Shown: positions 35,376-49,600 of the stretch, piece by piece
How the letters are laid out: each line of letters opens with the position of its first letter
Position numbering within the stretch: position 1 is the first letter of the stretch
Assembly (NCBI GenBank): GCA_949752795.1
Contig: CATKHW010000281.1
Span: forward strand, 992,001-1,056,000
DNA length: 64,000 bases
Direction: 5' to 3'
Origin: Hyperoodon ampullatus
Lineage: Eukaryota; Chordata; Mammalia; Artiodactyla; Ziphiidae
Translations under genes and position numbers: made by a program
The notes under the pieces: generated by a model
Database searches by the model: none
The model's input: the letters and a program-made list of their open reading frames with translations, nothing else
Told to the model about the DNA's origin: nothing

Positions 35376-36545
35376 CATAAGATATCACTTATGAAGGGAA
35401 TGTAAACATGGCTACATATGAACTGAATTAGGAAAGAGAACAGTGTCTCAGATATAGAAAACACACTTATGCTTGCTTAAGGGGAAAGGAGAGGTGGGGA
35501 GACACACAAAACCAGAGTTTGATATTAGCACAGGTAACATTCCATAATCCAAATACAGAAGAGACAAGCCCTACTCCTTCCTCAGTGAACGGGACTCAAC
35601 ACCCTAATTCCCGGCAGAGAAATATATCTGACTAGTAAGAATCTTAAAACCTATGTATTGATATGTCTCCGTAAAGGAACCAAGTGTGTCTAGCACGACA
35701 TAAACACGGCAGTGAGAAGCAGCTCAAACCCACTATAAAAATGAATTTCAAAACAAAACAAAAAACAGTTTAATTCTTACACAATACCTTCAGGGGTTCT
35801 GATGAAACTTGGAATGACCCTGTCTACAACGACAGCTGGATGTGGCATAAGGCTGGTCACTTGGGACTGAGACGATTGGTGAGATTGGGTGAGAAAAGGC
35901 AGACCCTGTAAAGCAATAATTCCTGCCCATCATTCCATGGTTCCCAACTCTCCAGGTAGAAGGGAATATCACTACAGTTATAACATGTATGGGAAACCTA
36001 GAGAATGGACACCCTCTGATGGAGAAAGGTTTCTAAAACTCTACTAATTTTTTTTCTCTCCTTGTGCTCCAACTTGACATTCCTACTGCTTTAATATCAA
36101 TCTCCCAACTTGGAGAGTCAACCCCTATAACCTCCTGTTTCGCACAGTTGGCACATTGTTCAGAGGATATAAGGGAAAAGGGAGAACCAATGAGAGAGTA
36201 GCTGTAGGCATTTGGACGGCCACATGTCACTCTAATTTCCCGTCACGAAGAAGAATTAACCAAACTCTCAGCCTGCCCCCCCCCCCGGAACCTGTACAGG
36301 TCCTGAAGCAAAACTATGGATTTGCGGTCAGCTAACAAAAACGCGAGTTGAGAACCGGAGCACAGCGGCACAGCATTTCACTAACTTGTAGAGTTATAAA
36401 GGACTACTCTCTTCCAAAAATCTCTTGAGGGAAAGCCACGAGGTAGACTTTAAAATGATGCAGAATTGCACGAAACAGATTTCAAGAAGTATATTGGAAT
36501 TGCCTTTAAACACAGGAAAAGCATCACAACTTCGACAATTATGGA
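35376..36545 (+). repeat. Right fragment of the split satellite unit (copy A)
   Basis: Resumes in the L1 half at CATAAGATATCACTT and continues through the non-L1 half. Intermediate divergence (GGTAACATTCC, CATCATTCCATGG variants). It contains an 11-C run at 36276-36286. Confidence 0.9.
36276..36286 (+). repeat. C11 homopolymer
   Basis: Eleven consecutive C within a satellite unit. The run has the same length in copy B (51520-51530), although such runs normally change length quickly. Confidence 0.9.
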
Positions 36546-38284
36546 ATTGTCCATAAAGGGCGTATGCGTTTTCACCTGAATATATTCAGGAGAAAACGCA
36601 TAAGCCGATTTTGACCAACCAAGCAACTGCACAATGCAAATCTGCACTACAAATAAGTATCACTTCCCACCGGTCAAAAGGGTCATCTGCAAAATGTGTA
36701 AAAACCAGAAAGGCAAGACAGGCTCTGGAGAACAGTAAGCCTTGTTATGCTCATGGGTGGGATGTAAATTGCCAACAGCCACCCTGGAGGAGTGCACTGT
36801 GTTCTCTAAAAGAAGTAAACAACAGAGCTTCACAACCTAAGTCACTTCCAGTCATGGGAATATACCTTGGGAAAACTGAATATCAATAAGACACAGCCAC
36901 CGCAAAATTTAGGGCAGCACTGCTTACAAGAACCTCGAATCCGGGACACCTTAAATATCCAAGGAAAGACAAAAATGGTAAATAAATTGTGGAACTTACG
37001 TATGATGGAATATCCCTCAGCCATGAAATCAATGTCATAAGGACAGTAGAAGCAAAATGAGTGGATTCAGGTTCGATGATTCTAAGTGAAATAAGTCACA
37101 CAGGAAAAGAAACTTATCATAAGATATCACTTATGAAGATCCTGTAAACATGGCTACACATGAACTGAGTTAGGAAAGAGAACAGAGTCTCACATTTAGA
37201 AAACACACTTATGCCTGCTTAAGGGTGAAGGAGAGGTGGGGGGGATGCATAAAACCAGAGTTTGATATAAGCACAGATACCGTCCCAAAAACCAACTATG
37301 GAATAGACAAAACCTACACCTTCCTCAGTGAAAGGGACTCAAAACCCCATATTTCCCGCAGAGGAATACATCTGACTAGTAAGAATCTTAAAACCTATGT
37401 ATTGATATGTCTCCGTAAGGGAATCAAGTGTGTCTAGACTGGCATAAACATGGCAGCGAGAATCAAATCAAACCCACTATAAAAATGAATTTCAAAAACA
37501 AAACAAAAAAACTGGGAAATTCTTTACAATTCCTTCAGGGTCGCTGATGAAACCTTGAATGACCGTATCTACAATGACAGCTGGATGTGGCATAAGGCTG
37601 GACACTTGGGACTGAGAGGATTGGTGAGATTGGGTGAGCAAATGCAGACCCTTTAAAGCAATAATGCATGGCAACCATTCCATGGGTCCCAACTCTGCAG
37701 GTTGAAGAGAATATTACTACAGCAATAACATATACAGGAAATCTAGAGAATGGACACACTGAGAATACGAAAGGTTTCTAAAACTCAACGAATAGTCCCT
37801 CTCCTGGTGCTCCGGTTTGACTTTCCAACTGCTTTACTATCAATCTCCCAACTTGGAGAGACAGCCCCTTTAACATCCTGGTTCACACACGTTGCGAAAT
37901 TGGCAGAGGATGAAAGGCATGAGGGAGAACCAATGAGAGAGTAGCTGTTAGGCATTTGGACAGGCACATGTCAATCTAATTTCCCGGCAGGAAGAAGAAT
38001 TAACCAAAGTCTCAGCCACCCACCGGGAACCAGTATAGGTCCTGCACCAAAATTTTGGACTTGCGGTCAGTTCACAAAAAACGAGTTGAAAAATGGAGCT
38101 CAGGGGCACAGCAATTCACAAACTGACAGAATAATAAAGGAAAACTATCGTCTAAAAATCTGTTGAGGGAAGGCAACGAGGTGGGCTTGAAATCGAGGCA
38201 GAATAGCAGGAAACAGATTTCAAGAGGTACATTGGAATTGCCTTTAAAGCACACGAAGAGGGGCACAACTTCGACAATGATGCA
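36546..38284 (+). repeat. Satellite unit M1 (copy A)
   Basis: The palindrome at 36546-36619 is poor (left arm ATTGTCCATAAAGGG, right arm CCGATTTTGACCAAC, around eight mismatches) although its centre is intact. The first half of the unit is more diverged than the second. Class CTGG. Confidence 0.9.
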
Positions 38285-40024
38285 CTTGGCCAAAAAGGGT
38301 GTATTCGTTTTCTCCTGAAGATATTCAGGAGAAAACGCATACGCCTTTTTTGGCCAAGCAAGCAAGAAGGCAATGCAAATTGGCACTACAAAGAAGTATC
38401 ACTTCCCACCGGTCAAAATGGTCATCCACAAAATACGTAAAAACCAGAAAGGCAAGAGAGGCCCAGGAGAACAGGGAGCCTTGTTATGCTGATGGGCGGG
38501 ATGTAAATTGCCAACTGCCTCCCTGGAGGAGTGTATTGTGTTCCCTAAAACAAGTAAAGAACAGAGCTACAGAGCCAAGGGCACTTCCAGTCTAGGGAAT
38601 ATACCTTGGGAAAACTGAAAATCAATAAGACAGAGCCACCCCAAAATTTAGGGCGGCACTGCCTACAAGAACCTCAACTTGGGTACACCTTAAATATCCC
38701 AGGAAATATAAAAATGGTTCAAAAATTTGTGGTACATACGTACGATGGAATATCCCTCAGCCATGAAATCAATGTCATAAGACCAGTAGCAGCAAAATGA
38801 GTGGATTCAGGTACGATGATTCTAAGTGAACAAAGTCACACAGAAACAGAAACTTATCATAAGATATCACTTATGATGATCATGTCAACATGGCTACACC
38901 TGAACTTAGATTGGAAAGAGAACAGAGTCTCACATTTAGAAAACACTCTTATTCCTTCTTAAGGGGGAATGAGAGGTGGGGTGATGCATAAAACCAGAGT
39001 TTGATATAAGCACAGGTACTGTTCCAAAAACCAACTATGGACTACAGAAGACATACACCTTCCTCAGTGAAAGGGACTCAAAACCCCATATTTCCCACAG
39101 AGGAATATATGTGACTAGTAAGAATCTTAAAACCTATGTATTGATATGACACCATAAGGGAATCAAGTGTTTCTAGACTGGCATAAACATGGCAGCGAGA
39201 ATCAGCCTAAACTCACTATAAAAAGGAATTTAAAAAACAAAACAAAAAAAACATGGAAATTCTTTACAATTCCTTCAGGGTCTCTGATGAACCCTGGAAT
39301 GACCCTAACTACAATGACAGCTGGATATGGCATAAGGCTGGACACTTGGGAGTGAGAGAATTGGTGACATTGGGTGAGCAAATGCAGACCCTTTAAAGCA
39401 ATAACGCATGGCACCCATTCCATGGGTCCCCACTCTACAGGTTGAAGGGAATATTACTTCCATTCTAACATATACGGGAAACCTAGATAATGGACACACT
39501 GGGAATACGAAAGGTTTCTAAAACTCAATGAATAGTCCCTATCCTGGTGCTCAGGTTTGACTTTCCAACAACTTTTCTATCAATCTCCCAAATTGTAGAG
39601 ACAACACCTTTAACCTCCTGGTTCGAACAGGTTGCCAATTTGGCAGAGGATTAAAGGAAAGGGGGAGAACCAATGAGAGATTTGCTGTTAGGCATTTAGA
39701 CGGGCACATGTCACTCTAATTTCCCGGCAGGAAGAAGAATTAACCAAAGTCTCCGCCACCCACTTGGAACCAGTATAAGTCCGGAAACAAAATTTTGGAC
39801 TTGCGGTCAGCTCACAAAAAACGAGTTCAAAAATAGAGCTCAGGGCCACAGTAATTCACAAACTGGCAGAATAATAAAGAACAACTATCGTCCAAAAATC
39901 TGTTGAGGGAAGGCAATGAGGCGGAGTTGAAAGCAAGGCCGAATAGCAGGAAACAGATTTCAAGAGGTATGTTGGAATCACCTCTAAAGCACCAGAAGTG
40001 GGGCACAACTTCGACAATGATGCA
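38285..40024 (+). repeat. Satellite unit M2 (copy A)
   Basis: The palindrome at 38285-38358 has about four mismatches, including one in the centre (GAAGATATTC). A stop (AAAATGAGTGG at ~38798) truncates the ORF2-like frame, shared with neighbouring M1 and M3. It has private changes (for example AGAGATTTGCTG at ~39677) where copy B has consensus. Confidence 0.9.
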
Positions 40025-41763
40025 CTTGGCCAAAAAGGGCGTATGCGTTTTCTCCTGAATATATTCAGGAGAAAACACATACGCCCTTTTTGGCCAAGCA
40101 ACAAAGAAGGCAATGCAAATCTGCACTACAAGGAAGTATCACTTCCCACCGGTTAAAAGGGACATCCACAACATGTGTAAAAACCAGAAAGGCAAGACAT
40201 GCCATGGAGAAAAGGGAGCCTTGTTATGCTGATTGGCGGGATGTAAATTGCCAACTGCCTCTCTGGAGGAGTGCATTGTGTTCCCTAAAACAATTAAACA
40301 ACAGAGCTACAGAGCCAAGGGCACTTCCAGTCTAGGGAATATACCTTGGGAAAACTGAAAATGAATAAGACAGAGCCACCCCAAAGTTTAGGGCTGCACT
40401 GCTTACAAAAACCTCAACTTGGGTACACCTTAAATATCCCCGGAAATATAAAAATGGTTCAAAAAACTGTGGTATTTACGTACGAAGGAATATCCCTCAG
40501 CCATGAAATCAATGTCATAAGACCAGTAGCAGCAAAATGAGTGGATTCTGGTATGATGACTCTAAGTGAAATGCATCACACAGAAAAAGCAACTTATCAT
40601 AAGATATCACTTATGAGGATCCTGTAAACATGGCTACACTTGAACTGAGTTAGGAAAGAGAACAGAGTCTCACATTTAGAAAAAACTCTTATGCCTGATA
40701 TAGGGGGAAGGAGAGGTGGCGTGATCTATAAAACCAGAGTTTAATATAAGCACTGGTACCAATAAAAACACCAACTATGGAATAGACGAGACCTACACCT
40801 TCCTCAGTGAAAGGGACTCAAAACCCCATATTTCCTGCAGAGGAATATATCTGACTAGTAAGAATCTTAAAACGTATGTATTGATATGTCTCCATAAGGG
40901 AATCAAGTGTGTCTAGACTGGCATAAACATGGCAGCGAGAATCAGCTCAAACCCACTATAAAAAGGAATTTCAAAAACAAAACAAAACAACTGGGAAATT
41001 CTTTACAATTCCTTCAGGGTCTCTGATGAAACCTGGAATGACCCTATCTACAACGACAGCTGGATGTGGCATAAGGCTGGACACTTGGGACTGAGAGGAT
41101 TGGTGAGATTGGGTGAGCAAATGCAGACCCTTTAAAGCACAATTGCCTGGCACCCATTCCATGGGTCCCAACTCTCCAGGTTGAAGGGAATATTACTACA
41201 GCTATAACATGTACAGGAAACCTACAGAACGGACACACTGTGAATACGAAAGGTTTCTAAAACTCAACGAATAGTCCCTCTCCTGGTGCTCCAGTTTGAC
41301 TTTCCATCTGCTTTACTATCAACCTCCAAACTTGGAGAGACAGCCCGTTTAACCTCCTGGTTCGCACAGGTTGCCAATTTGGCAGAGGATGAAAGGGAAG
41401 AGGGAGAACCAATGAGACAGTAGCTGTTAGGCATTTGGACGGGCACATATCACTCTAATTTCCGGGCAGGAAGAAGAATTAACCAAAGTCTCAGCCACCC
41501 ACCAGGAACCAGCATAAATCCTGAACCAAAATTTTGGACTTGCGGTCAGCTCAACAAAAACGAGTTGAAAAATGGATCTCAGGGGCACAGCAATTCACAA
41601 ACTGGCAGAGTAATAAAGGAGAACTATCGTCCAAAAATCTGTGGAGGGAAGACATCGAGGCGGACTTGAAAGCGAGGTAGAATAGCAGGAAACAGATTTC
41701 AAGAGGTACGTTGGAATCGCCTTTAAAGCACAGGAAGAGGGGCACAACTTCGACAAAGATGCA
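40025..41763 (+). repeat. Satellite unit M3 (copy A)
   Basis: The palindrome at 40025-40098 has one mismatch (ACACAT). Its counterpart in copy B is perfect. Private block ACCAATAAAAACACC at ~40757 is shared only with copy B. Mosaic variant class (CTGG with ACAATTGCC). Confidence 0.9.
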
Positions 41764-43523
41764 CTTGGCCAAAAAGGGCGTATGCGTTTTCTCCTGAATA
41801 TATTCAGGAGAAAACGCATACGCCCTTTTTGGCCAAACAAGGAAGCGGGCAATGCAAATCTGCACTACAAAGAAGTATCACTTCACACCGGTCAAAAGGG
41901 ACATCCACAAAATGTGTAAAAACCAGAAAGGCAAGACAGGCCCTGGAGAACAGGGAGCCTTGTTATGCTGATGTGCGGGATGTAAATTGCCAACTGCCTC
42001 TCTGGAGGAGTGCATTGTGTTCCCTAAAACAAGTAAACAACAGAGGTACAGAGCCAAGGGCACTTCCAGTCTAGGGAATATACCTTGGGAAAACTGAAAA
42101 TCAATAAGACACAGCCACCCCAAAATTTAGGGCTGCACTGCTTACAAGGACCTCAACTTGGATACACCTTAAGTATCCAAGGAAATACAAAAATGGTTCA
42201 AAAAATTGTGGTACTTACGTACGATGGAATATCCCTCAGCCATGAAATCAATGTCATAAGACCAGTAGCTGCAAAATGGGTGGATTCAGGTACGATGATT
42301 CTAAGTGAAATAAGTCACACAGAAAAAGAAACTTATCATAAGATATCACTTATGAAGATCCTGTAAACATGGCTACACTTGAACTGAGTTAGGATAGAGA
42401 ACAGAGTCTCACATTTAGAAAACACTCTTATGCCTGCTTAAGGGGGAAGGAGAGGTGGGGTGATGCATAAAACCAGAGTATGATATTAGCACAGGTACCA
42501 TTCCATAAACCAAATAGAGAATAGACAAGACCTACACCTTCCTCAGTGAATGGGACTCAACACCCCTATTCCCCGCCGAGGAATATATCTGACTAGTAAG
42601 AATCTTAAAACCTATGTATTCATATGTCTCCGTAAGGAAATCAATTGTGTCTAGACTGGCATAAACAGGTCAGTGAAAACCAGCTCAACCCCATAATAAA
42701 AATGAATTTCAAAAACAAAACCAAAAAACAGCAAAATTCTTACACAATTCCTTCAGGGGTTCTAATGAAACCTGGAATGACCCTATCTGCAAAGACAGCT
42801 GGATGAGACATAAGGCTGGACACTTGGGACTGAGAGAACTGGTGAGATTGGGAGAGAAAATGCAGACCCTTTAAAGTAGTAATGCATGCCACCATTCCAT
42901 GGGTCCCAAATCTCCAGGTAGAAGGGAATATCACTACAGTTATAACATGTATGGGAAACCTAGAAAATGGACACCCTGTGATGGCGAAAGGTTTCTAAAA
43001 CTCTCCTAATTTTTCCTCTCCTTGTGCTCCACTTTGGCATTCCAACTGCTTTACTATCAATCTCCCAACTTAGGAGAGTCAGCCCCTATAACCTCCTGGT
43101 TCACACAGTTTGCTATTTGTGCAGATGATGAAAGGGAAGAGGGAGAACCAATCAGAGAGTAGATGTAGGCATTTGGACGGGCACATGTCACTCTAATTTC
43201 CCGTCAGGAAGAAGAATTAACCAAAGCCTCAGCCACCCACAGGGAACCAATAAAGCCACCCCTGGAACCAGTATAGGTCCTGAAGCAAAATTGTGGATTT
43301 GCGGCCAGCTCACAAAAATGGGATTTGAAAATTGGAGCTCAGGGTCCCAGCAATTCAAAAACCTGCAGAGTTATAAAGGACTACTCTCTTCCAGAAATCT
43401 GTTGAGGGAAGGCAATGAAGCGGACTTGAAAATGAGGCAGAATTGCACAAAACATATTTCAAGAGGTAAATTGGAATCGCCTTTGAAGCACAGAAAAAGC
43501 ATCCCAACTTGGACGGTGATGCA
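41764..43523 (+). repeat. Hybrid satellite unit M4 spanning the duplication junction
   Basis: The palindrome at 41764-41837 is perfect for 72 bases with a terminal mismatch. The first ~670 bases are young type. Between ~42429 and 42478 the unit switches to the old D2 type (GAGTATGATATTAGCACAGG instead of GAGTTTGATATAAGCACAGG) and carries D2's 23-bp tandem duplication. Length 1760 = a standard unit plus that duplication, so the exchange was in register. Confidence 0.9.
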
Positions 43524-43695
43524 CTTGGCCAAAAAGGGCGTATGCCTTTTCCCCTGAATATATTCAGGAGAAAACGCATACGTCCTTTCTGGCCAATGAA
43601 GCAAGCATGCAATGCAAATCCACACTACAAAGAATTGTCACTTCCCACCGGTCGAAAGGGACATCTGTATATCTGTAAAAACCAGAAAGGCAAGA
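43524..43695 (+). repeat. Left fragment of the split satellite unit (copy B)
   Basis: Identical by eye to 28280-28451, including the imperfect palindrome (43524-43597). Confidence 0.9.
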
Positions 43696-46600
43696 GCGAG
43701 ATGACAAGGGCATGAAGCAATGTGATCCCAAGGGTCATGGAGGATTGTGATGACAAGCGCATGGAGCATTGTGATGACAAGATTATGTAGCATTTTGCTG
43801 ACAAAGGCAAGGAGCATTGTGATGACAAGGTTCATGGAGCACTTTGATGACAAGCGTCATGGAGCATTGTGATTACAGGGGTCATGGAGCATTGGGATGA
43901 CAAGAGCATGGATCATTGTGATGACAAGGTTCATGGAGCATTTTGATGACAAGAGTCCCGGATCATTGTGTCGTCAGGGTTCATGGAGCGTTGTGATGAC
44001 AGTGGTCATGGAGCATTGTGATGACAGGGGTCAGGGAGCATTGTGATGAGAAGGTCATGGACCATTGGGCTGAAAATGTTCATGGAGTATTGTGATGAGA
44101 GGCGTCATGGAGCATTGTGATGACAAGGTACTGGAGCATTGTGATGAGAAGACCATGGAGCCTTGTGATGACATGTCTCATGGGGCATTCTGAGGAAAAG
44201 GGGCATGCAGCATTGTGATTACAGAGGTCTTGGAGCATTGTGATGACAAGGGCATGGAGCATTGGGATGAGAAGGCCATGGAGCGTTCTGATGACATGCA
44301 TCATGGAGCTTTGTGAGGACAAGGGCATGGAGCATTGTGTTTTCAGGGGTCTTGGAGCACTGTGATGAAAAGGGCATGGATCATTGTGATGAAAAAGGCA
44401 TGGAGCCTGGTCATGACAGGGTTCAAGGAGCATACTGACGACAAGTGTCAGGGAGCATTGTGATGACAAGGGTATTGAGCATTGTGATGACAAAGGTCAT
44501 GGAGCATTGTGATGAGAAGACGATGGATAATTGTGATGACGAGCGTCATGGGGCGTTGTGATGATAAGTGTTATGGAACATTTTGATCACAAGGATTTGG
44601 AGCATTGTGATGACAGAGGTCATGGGGCATTTTGATTTCATTGTGATGACAATAGCCTGAAGCATTATGATGATGGGCATGCTGCATTGTGATGACAGGG
44701 TTCATGGAGCATTGAGATGAAAAGGGGCATGGAGCATTGTGATTACAGGAGTCTTGGAGCATTGTGATGACAAGGGCATGGAGCATCGTGAATGAGAAGG
44801 CCATGGAGAATTCTGATGACATGCGTCATGGAGCTTTGTGATGACAAGGGCATGGAGCATTGTGATTACATGGGTCTTGGAGCACTGTGATGACAAGGGT
44901 CATGGAGCCTTGTGATGACAAGGCCGTGGAACATTGTGATGGCAGTGGTCATGGAGCATTTTTATGACAGGGGTCATGGAGCATTGTGATGACCAGGGCA
45001 TGGAACACTGTGATACATGAGTCATGGAGGATTGTAATGACAAGCGCATGGAGCATTGTGATAAGAATGGCATCGAGCATTGTGATGAAAAGCATCATGT
45101 AGCCTGTGATGACAAGGGCATGGAACAATGTGATGGAGGTTTCATGGAGCATTGTGATGACAATGGCATGCAGCATTGTGATGCCAAGGGTCATGGAGCT
45201 TTGTGATGACAAAGATCATGGAGCATTTTGATGACAAGAGGTGTGGTGCATTCTGTTGTGTAGGGCAGGGAGCATTGTGATAACAGGGTCATGGAGCAAT
45301 TTGATGAAAAGTGTCATGGAACATTTTGATGACAGGGGTTATGGAACATTGAGATGTCAAGGGTCATGGAACATTTCCATGACAGGGTTTAAGGACCATT
45401 GTGATGACAGGGGAGTGGGTGTATTGTGATGACTAGTGAGGGAACATGTTGATATCAGTGGTGAGAGAGCATTTTTATAAGAAGTGCATGGAGCATTGTG
45501 ATGACAATCTTTATGGAGCATTGTGATGACAAGGTTGTGGAGCATTGTGATGACAAGGGTCATGGAGCATTGAGTTGACAAAGGCACAGAGCATTGTGAT
45601 GACAAGTGTCACGGAGCATTGTGATGAAAAGTTCATGGAGCATTGTGGTGACAAAGTTCACAGAGCCTTGTGATGATGAGGGCATGGACCATTGTGATGA
45701 CACAGGTCATGAAGCCTTGTGAAGACTGGAGTCACGGAGAATTGTGATGACTGGGGTCATGGAGCATTGTGATGACAAGGGCATGGAGCTTTGTGATGAC
45801 AGGGGCATAGGGCATTGGTCTGACAAGTTTCATGGATAATTGTGTTGACAGTGGGCATGGCACATTGTGATGACAAGGTCATGGAGCATTGTGAAGACAA
45901 GGTCATGGAGTATTGTGAAGACAGGTGTCAGGGAGCATTGTGATGACATATTTCATGGTCCATTGTGATGACAATGGCATGGAGCATTGTGATGCCAAGT
46001 GTTATAGAGGATTGTGATGACAAAGGTAATGGAGCATTGTGATGACAAGGGCTTGGATCATTGTGATGACAAGGGCATGGAGCATTGTGATGACAACGGG
46101 CAGTGAGAATTTTGATGAAAAGGTCGTGAAGCATTGTGATAACAAAGGCATGGAGCTTGCTATGACAGGGGTCACGGGCATTGCGATGACAAGTGCATGG
46201 AGAATTGTGATGACAAGAGCATGTAACATAGTGATGAGAACTGTCATGGAGCACTGTGATGACAAGGACGTGGAGAATTGTGATGACAAGGGACATGGTG
46301 CATTGTCATAACCAGGGCATGGAGCATTGTGATGGCAAGACCGTGGAGCACTGTGATGAGAAGACCATGGATAATTGTGATGACGAGCATCATGGAACAC
46401 TGTAATGACAAGGGGCATGGAGCATTGTGATGACAGGTGTCATGGAGCATTGTGACGACAGGGGTCATGGATCATTGTGATGACAAGTGTCACGGAGCAT
46501 TCTGATGACAAGCTTGTGGAGTATTGTGATGAAAATGGCATGGAGCATTGTGATGAAAAGGGCATGGATCACTGTGATGAAAAAGGCATGGAGACTTGTC

Positions 46601-49600
46601 ATGACAGGGTTCAATGAGCATACTGACGACAGGTGTCAGGGAGCATTGTGATGACAAGTGTATTGAGAATTGTGATGACAAGGGTCATGGAGCATTGTGA
46701 TGAGAAGTCCATGGATAATTGTGATGACCAGCATCATGGGGCGTTGTGATGACAAGTATTACGGAACATTGTGATCACAAGGGTTTGGAGCATTGTGATG
46801 ACAGAGGTCATGGATCATTTTGATTTCATTGTGATGACAATAGCATGAAGCATTATGATGATGGGCATGGTGCATTATGATGACAGGGTTCATGGATCAT
46901 TGAGATGAAAAGGGACATGGAGCATTGTGATTACAGGGGTCTTGGAGCATTGTGATGAGAAGGGTCATGGAGCCTTGTAATGACAAGGCCATGGAACATC
47001 GTGATGGCAGGGGTAATGGAGCATTGTTATCACAGGTGTAATGGAGCATTGTGATGGCAAGGGCATGGAGCATTGTGATGAGAAGGCCATGGAGCATTCT
47101 GATGACATGTGTCAGGTAGCATTGTGATGACAATGGCATGGAGCAATGTGATGAGAGCGTTCATGGAGCATTGTGATGACCATGACATGGAGCATTGTGA
47201 TGCAAAGGGTCATGGATCTTTGTGATGACAAAGGTCATGGAGCATTTTGATGACAAGGGCGTGGTGCATTGTGATGAGAAGGGCAGGGAGCATTGTGATG
47301 ACAGGGTCATGGAACAATTTGATGAAAAGGGTCATGCAACATTTTGATGACAGGGGTTATGGAACATTGTGATGTCAGGGGTCATTGAGCATTTTGATGA
47401 AATGGTTCATGGAGCATTTTGATGACAGGGGTTATGGAACATTGTGATGTCAGGGGTCATTGAGCATTTTGATGAAATGGTTCATGGAGCATTTTGATGA
47501 CAGGAGTCATGGAACATTGTGATGACAGGGGTGAGGGAGTATTGTGATGAATAGTGATGTAACATTGTGATATCAGTGGTGAGAGAGCATTTTGATGAGA
47601 AGTGCATGGAGCATTGTGATGACAAGGTTTATGGAGCATTGTGATGACAAGATTGTGGAGCACTGTGATGACAAGCGCATGGCGCATTGTGATGACATGG
47701 GTCATGGAGCATTGTGCTGACAAGCGCATGGAGCATTGTGATGACAAGGGTCATGGAGCATTGTGCTGAGAAAGGCATAGAGCATTGTGATGACAAGGGT
47801 CAAAGAGCATTGTGATGAAAAGTTCATGGAGCATTGTGGTTAAAAAGTCACAGAGACTGTAGATGAGGAGGGCATGGACCATTGTGATGACAAAGGTCAT
47901 GAAGCATTGTGATGACTGGAGTCACGGAGAATTGTGATGACAGGTGTCGTGGAGCATTGTGATAAGAAGGGCATGGAACATTGTGATGACAAGGGCATGG
48001 AGCATTGGTCTAATAAGTTTCATGGATTATTGTGATGACAGTTGGAATGGCGCATTGTGATGACAAGGGCATGGAGCACTGTGATGACCAGGTCATGCAG
48101 TATTGTGAAGACAGGTGTCAGGGAGCATTGTGATGACATATGTAATGGCCCATTGTGATGACAATGGCACGGAGCATTGTGTTGCCAAGTGTCATGGAGG
48201 ATTCTGATGACAAAGGTAATGGAGCATTGTGATGACAATGGCTTGGAGCATTGTGATGACAAGGGTCAGGGAGCATTCTGATGACAAGCTTGTGGAGTAA
48301 TTTGATGACATTGGCATGGAGCATTGTGATGAAAACGGCATGGGGCATTGTGATGAAAAAGGCATGGAGCCTTTTCGTGACAGGGTTCAAGGAGCATTCT
48401 GACGACAAGTGTCAGGGAGCATTGTGATGACAAGTGTATTGAAAATTATGATGACAAAGGTCATGGAGCATTGTGATGAAAAGGGCATGGAGTATTGTGA
48501 TGAAAGGCATCATGGAGCGTTGTGATGACAAGTGTTATGGAACATTGTGATCACAAGGGTTTGGAGCATTGTGAGGACAGAGGTCTTGGATCATTTTGAT
48601 TTCAAGGAACATGGAGCATTGTGATGACAAGGGCAGGAAGCAACGTGATCCCAAGGTTCATGGAGTATTGTGATGACAAGCGCATAGAGCATCGTAATGA
48701 CAGGGTCATGTAGCATTTTGCTGACAAAGGCATGGAGCATTGAGATGACAGGTGTCCAGGAGCACTGTGATGGCAAGCGTCAAGGAGCATTGTGTTTACA
48801 GGGGTCAAGGAGCATTGGGATGACAAGGGCATGCATCATTGTGATGCCAAGTGTCATGGAGCATTGGGCTGAAAATGTTCATGGAGTTTTGTGATGACAG
48901 GGGTCATGGAGCATTGTGATGACTAGGGAATGGAGCATTGTGATGACAAGAGTACCGGATCATTGTGTTGTCAGGTGTCATGGAGCGTTGTGATGACAGT
49001 GGTCATGGAGCATTGTGATGATATTGGTCAAGGAGCATTGTGATGAGAAGGTCATGGAGCATTGGGCTGAAAACGTTCATGGAGTATTGTGATGACAGGC
49101 GTCATGGAGCATTGTGATGATAAGGGAATGGAGCATTTTGATGACAACGTCCTGGAGCATTGTGATGAGAAGACCATGGAGCCTTGTGATGACAAGTCTC
49201 ATGGAGCATTCTGATGAAAAGGGGCATGGAGCATTGTGATTACAGGGGTCTAGGACCATTGTGATGACAAGGGCATGGAGCATTGTGATGAAAAGTGCAT
49301 GGATCATTGTGATGAAAAAGGCATGGAGCCTTGTCATGAAAGGGTTCAAGGTGCATACCGATGGCAAGAGTAAGGGAGCATTGTGATGACATGTGTATTG
49401 AGCATTGTGATGACAAATGTCATGGGGCATTGTGATGAGAAGTCCATGGATAATTGTGATGACCAGCATCATGGGGCATTGTGATGACAAGTGTTATGGA
49501 ACATTGTGATCACAAGGGTTTGGAGCATTGTGATGACAGAGGTCATGGAGCATTTTGATTTCATTGTGATGACAATAGCATGAAGCATTATGATGATGGG

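Larger units (their letters stand above)
27233..42476 (+). repeat. 15,244-bp tandem duplication, copy A
   Basis: Every feature from ~27233 to ~41917 recurs 15244 bases downstream. The copy contains the end of old unit D2, the minisatellite in its split unit, and about four further units. Homopolymers (an 11-C run, an 8-T run) and the whole minisatellite have the same lengths in both copies. Differences near the left end are 27260 (A/C), 27273 (C/G) and 27350 (A/T). The last ~520 bases (41918-42440) are less similar to their counterparts in copy B. Confidence 0.95.
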
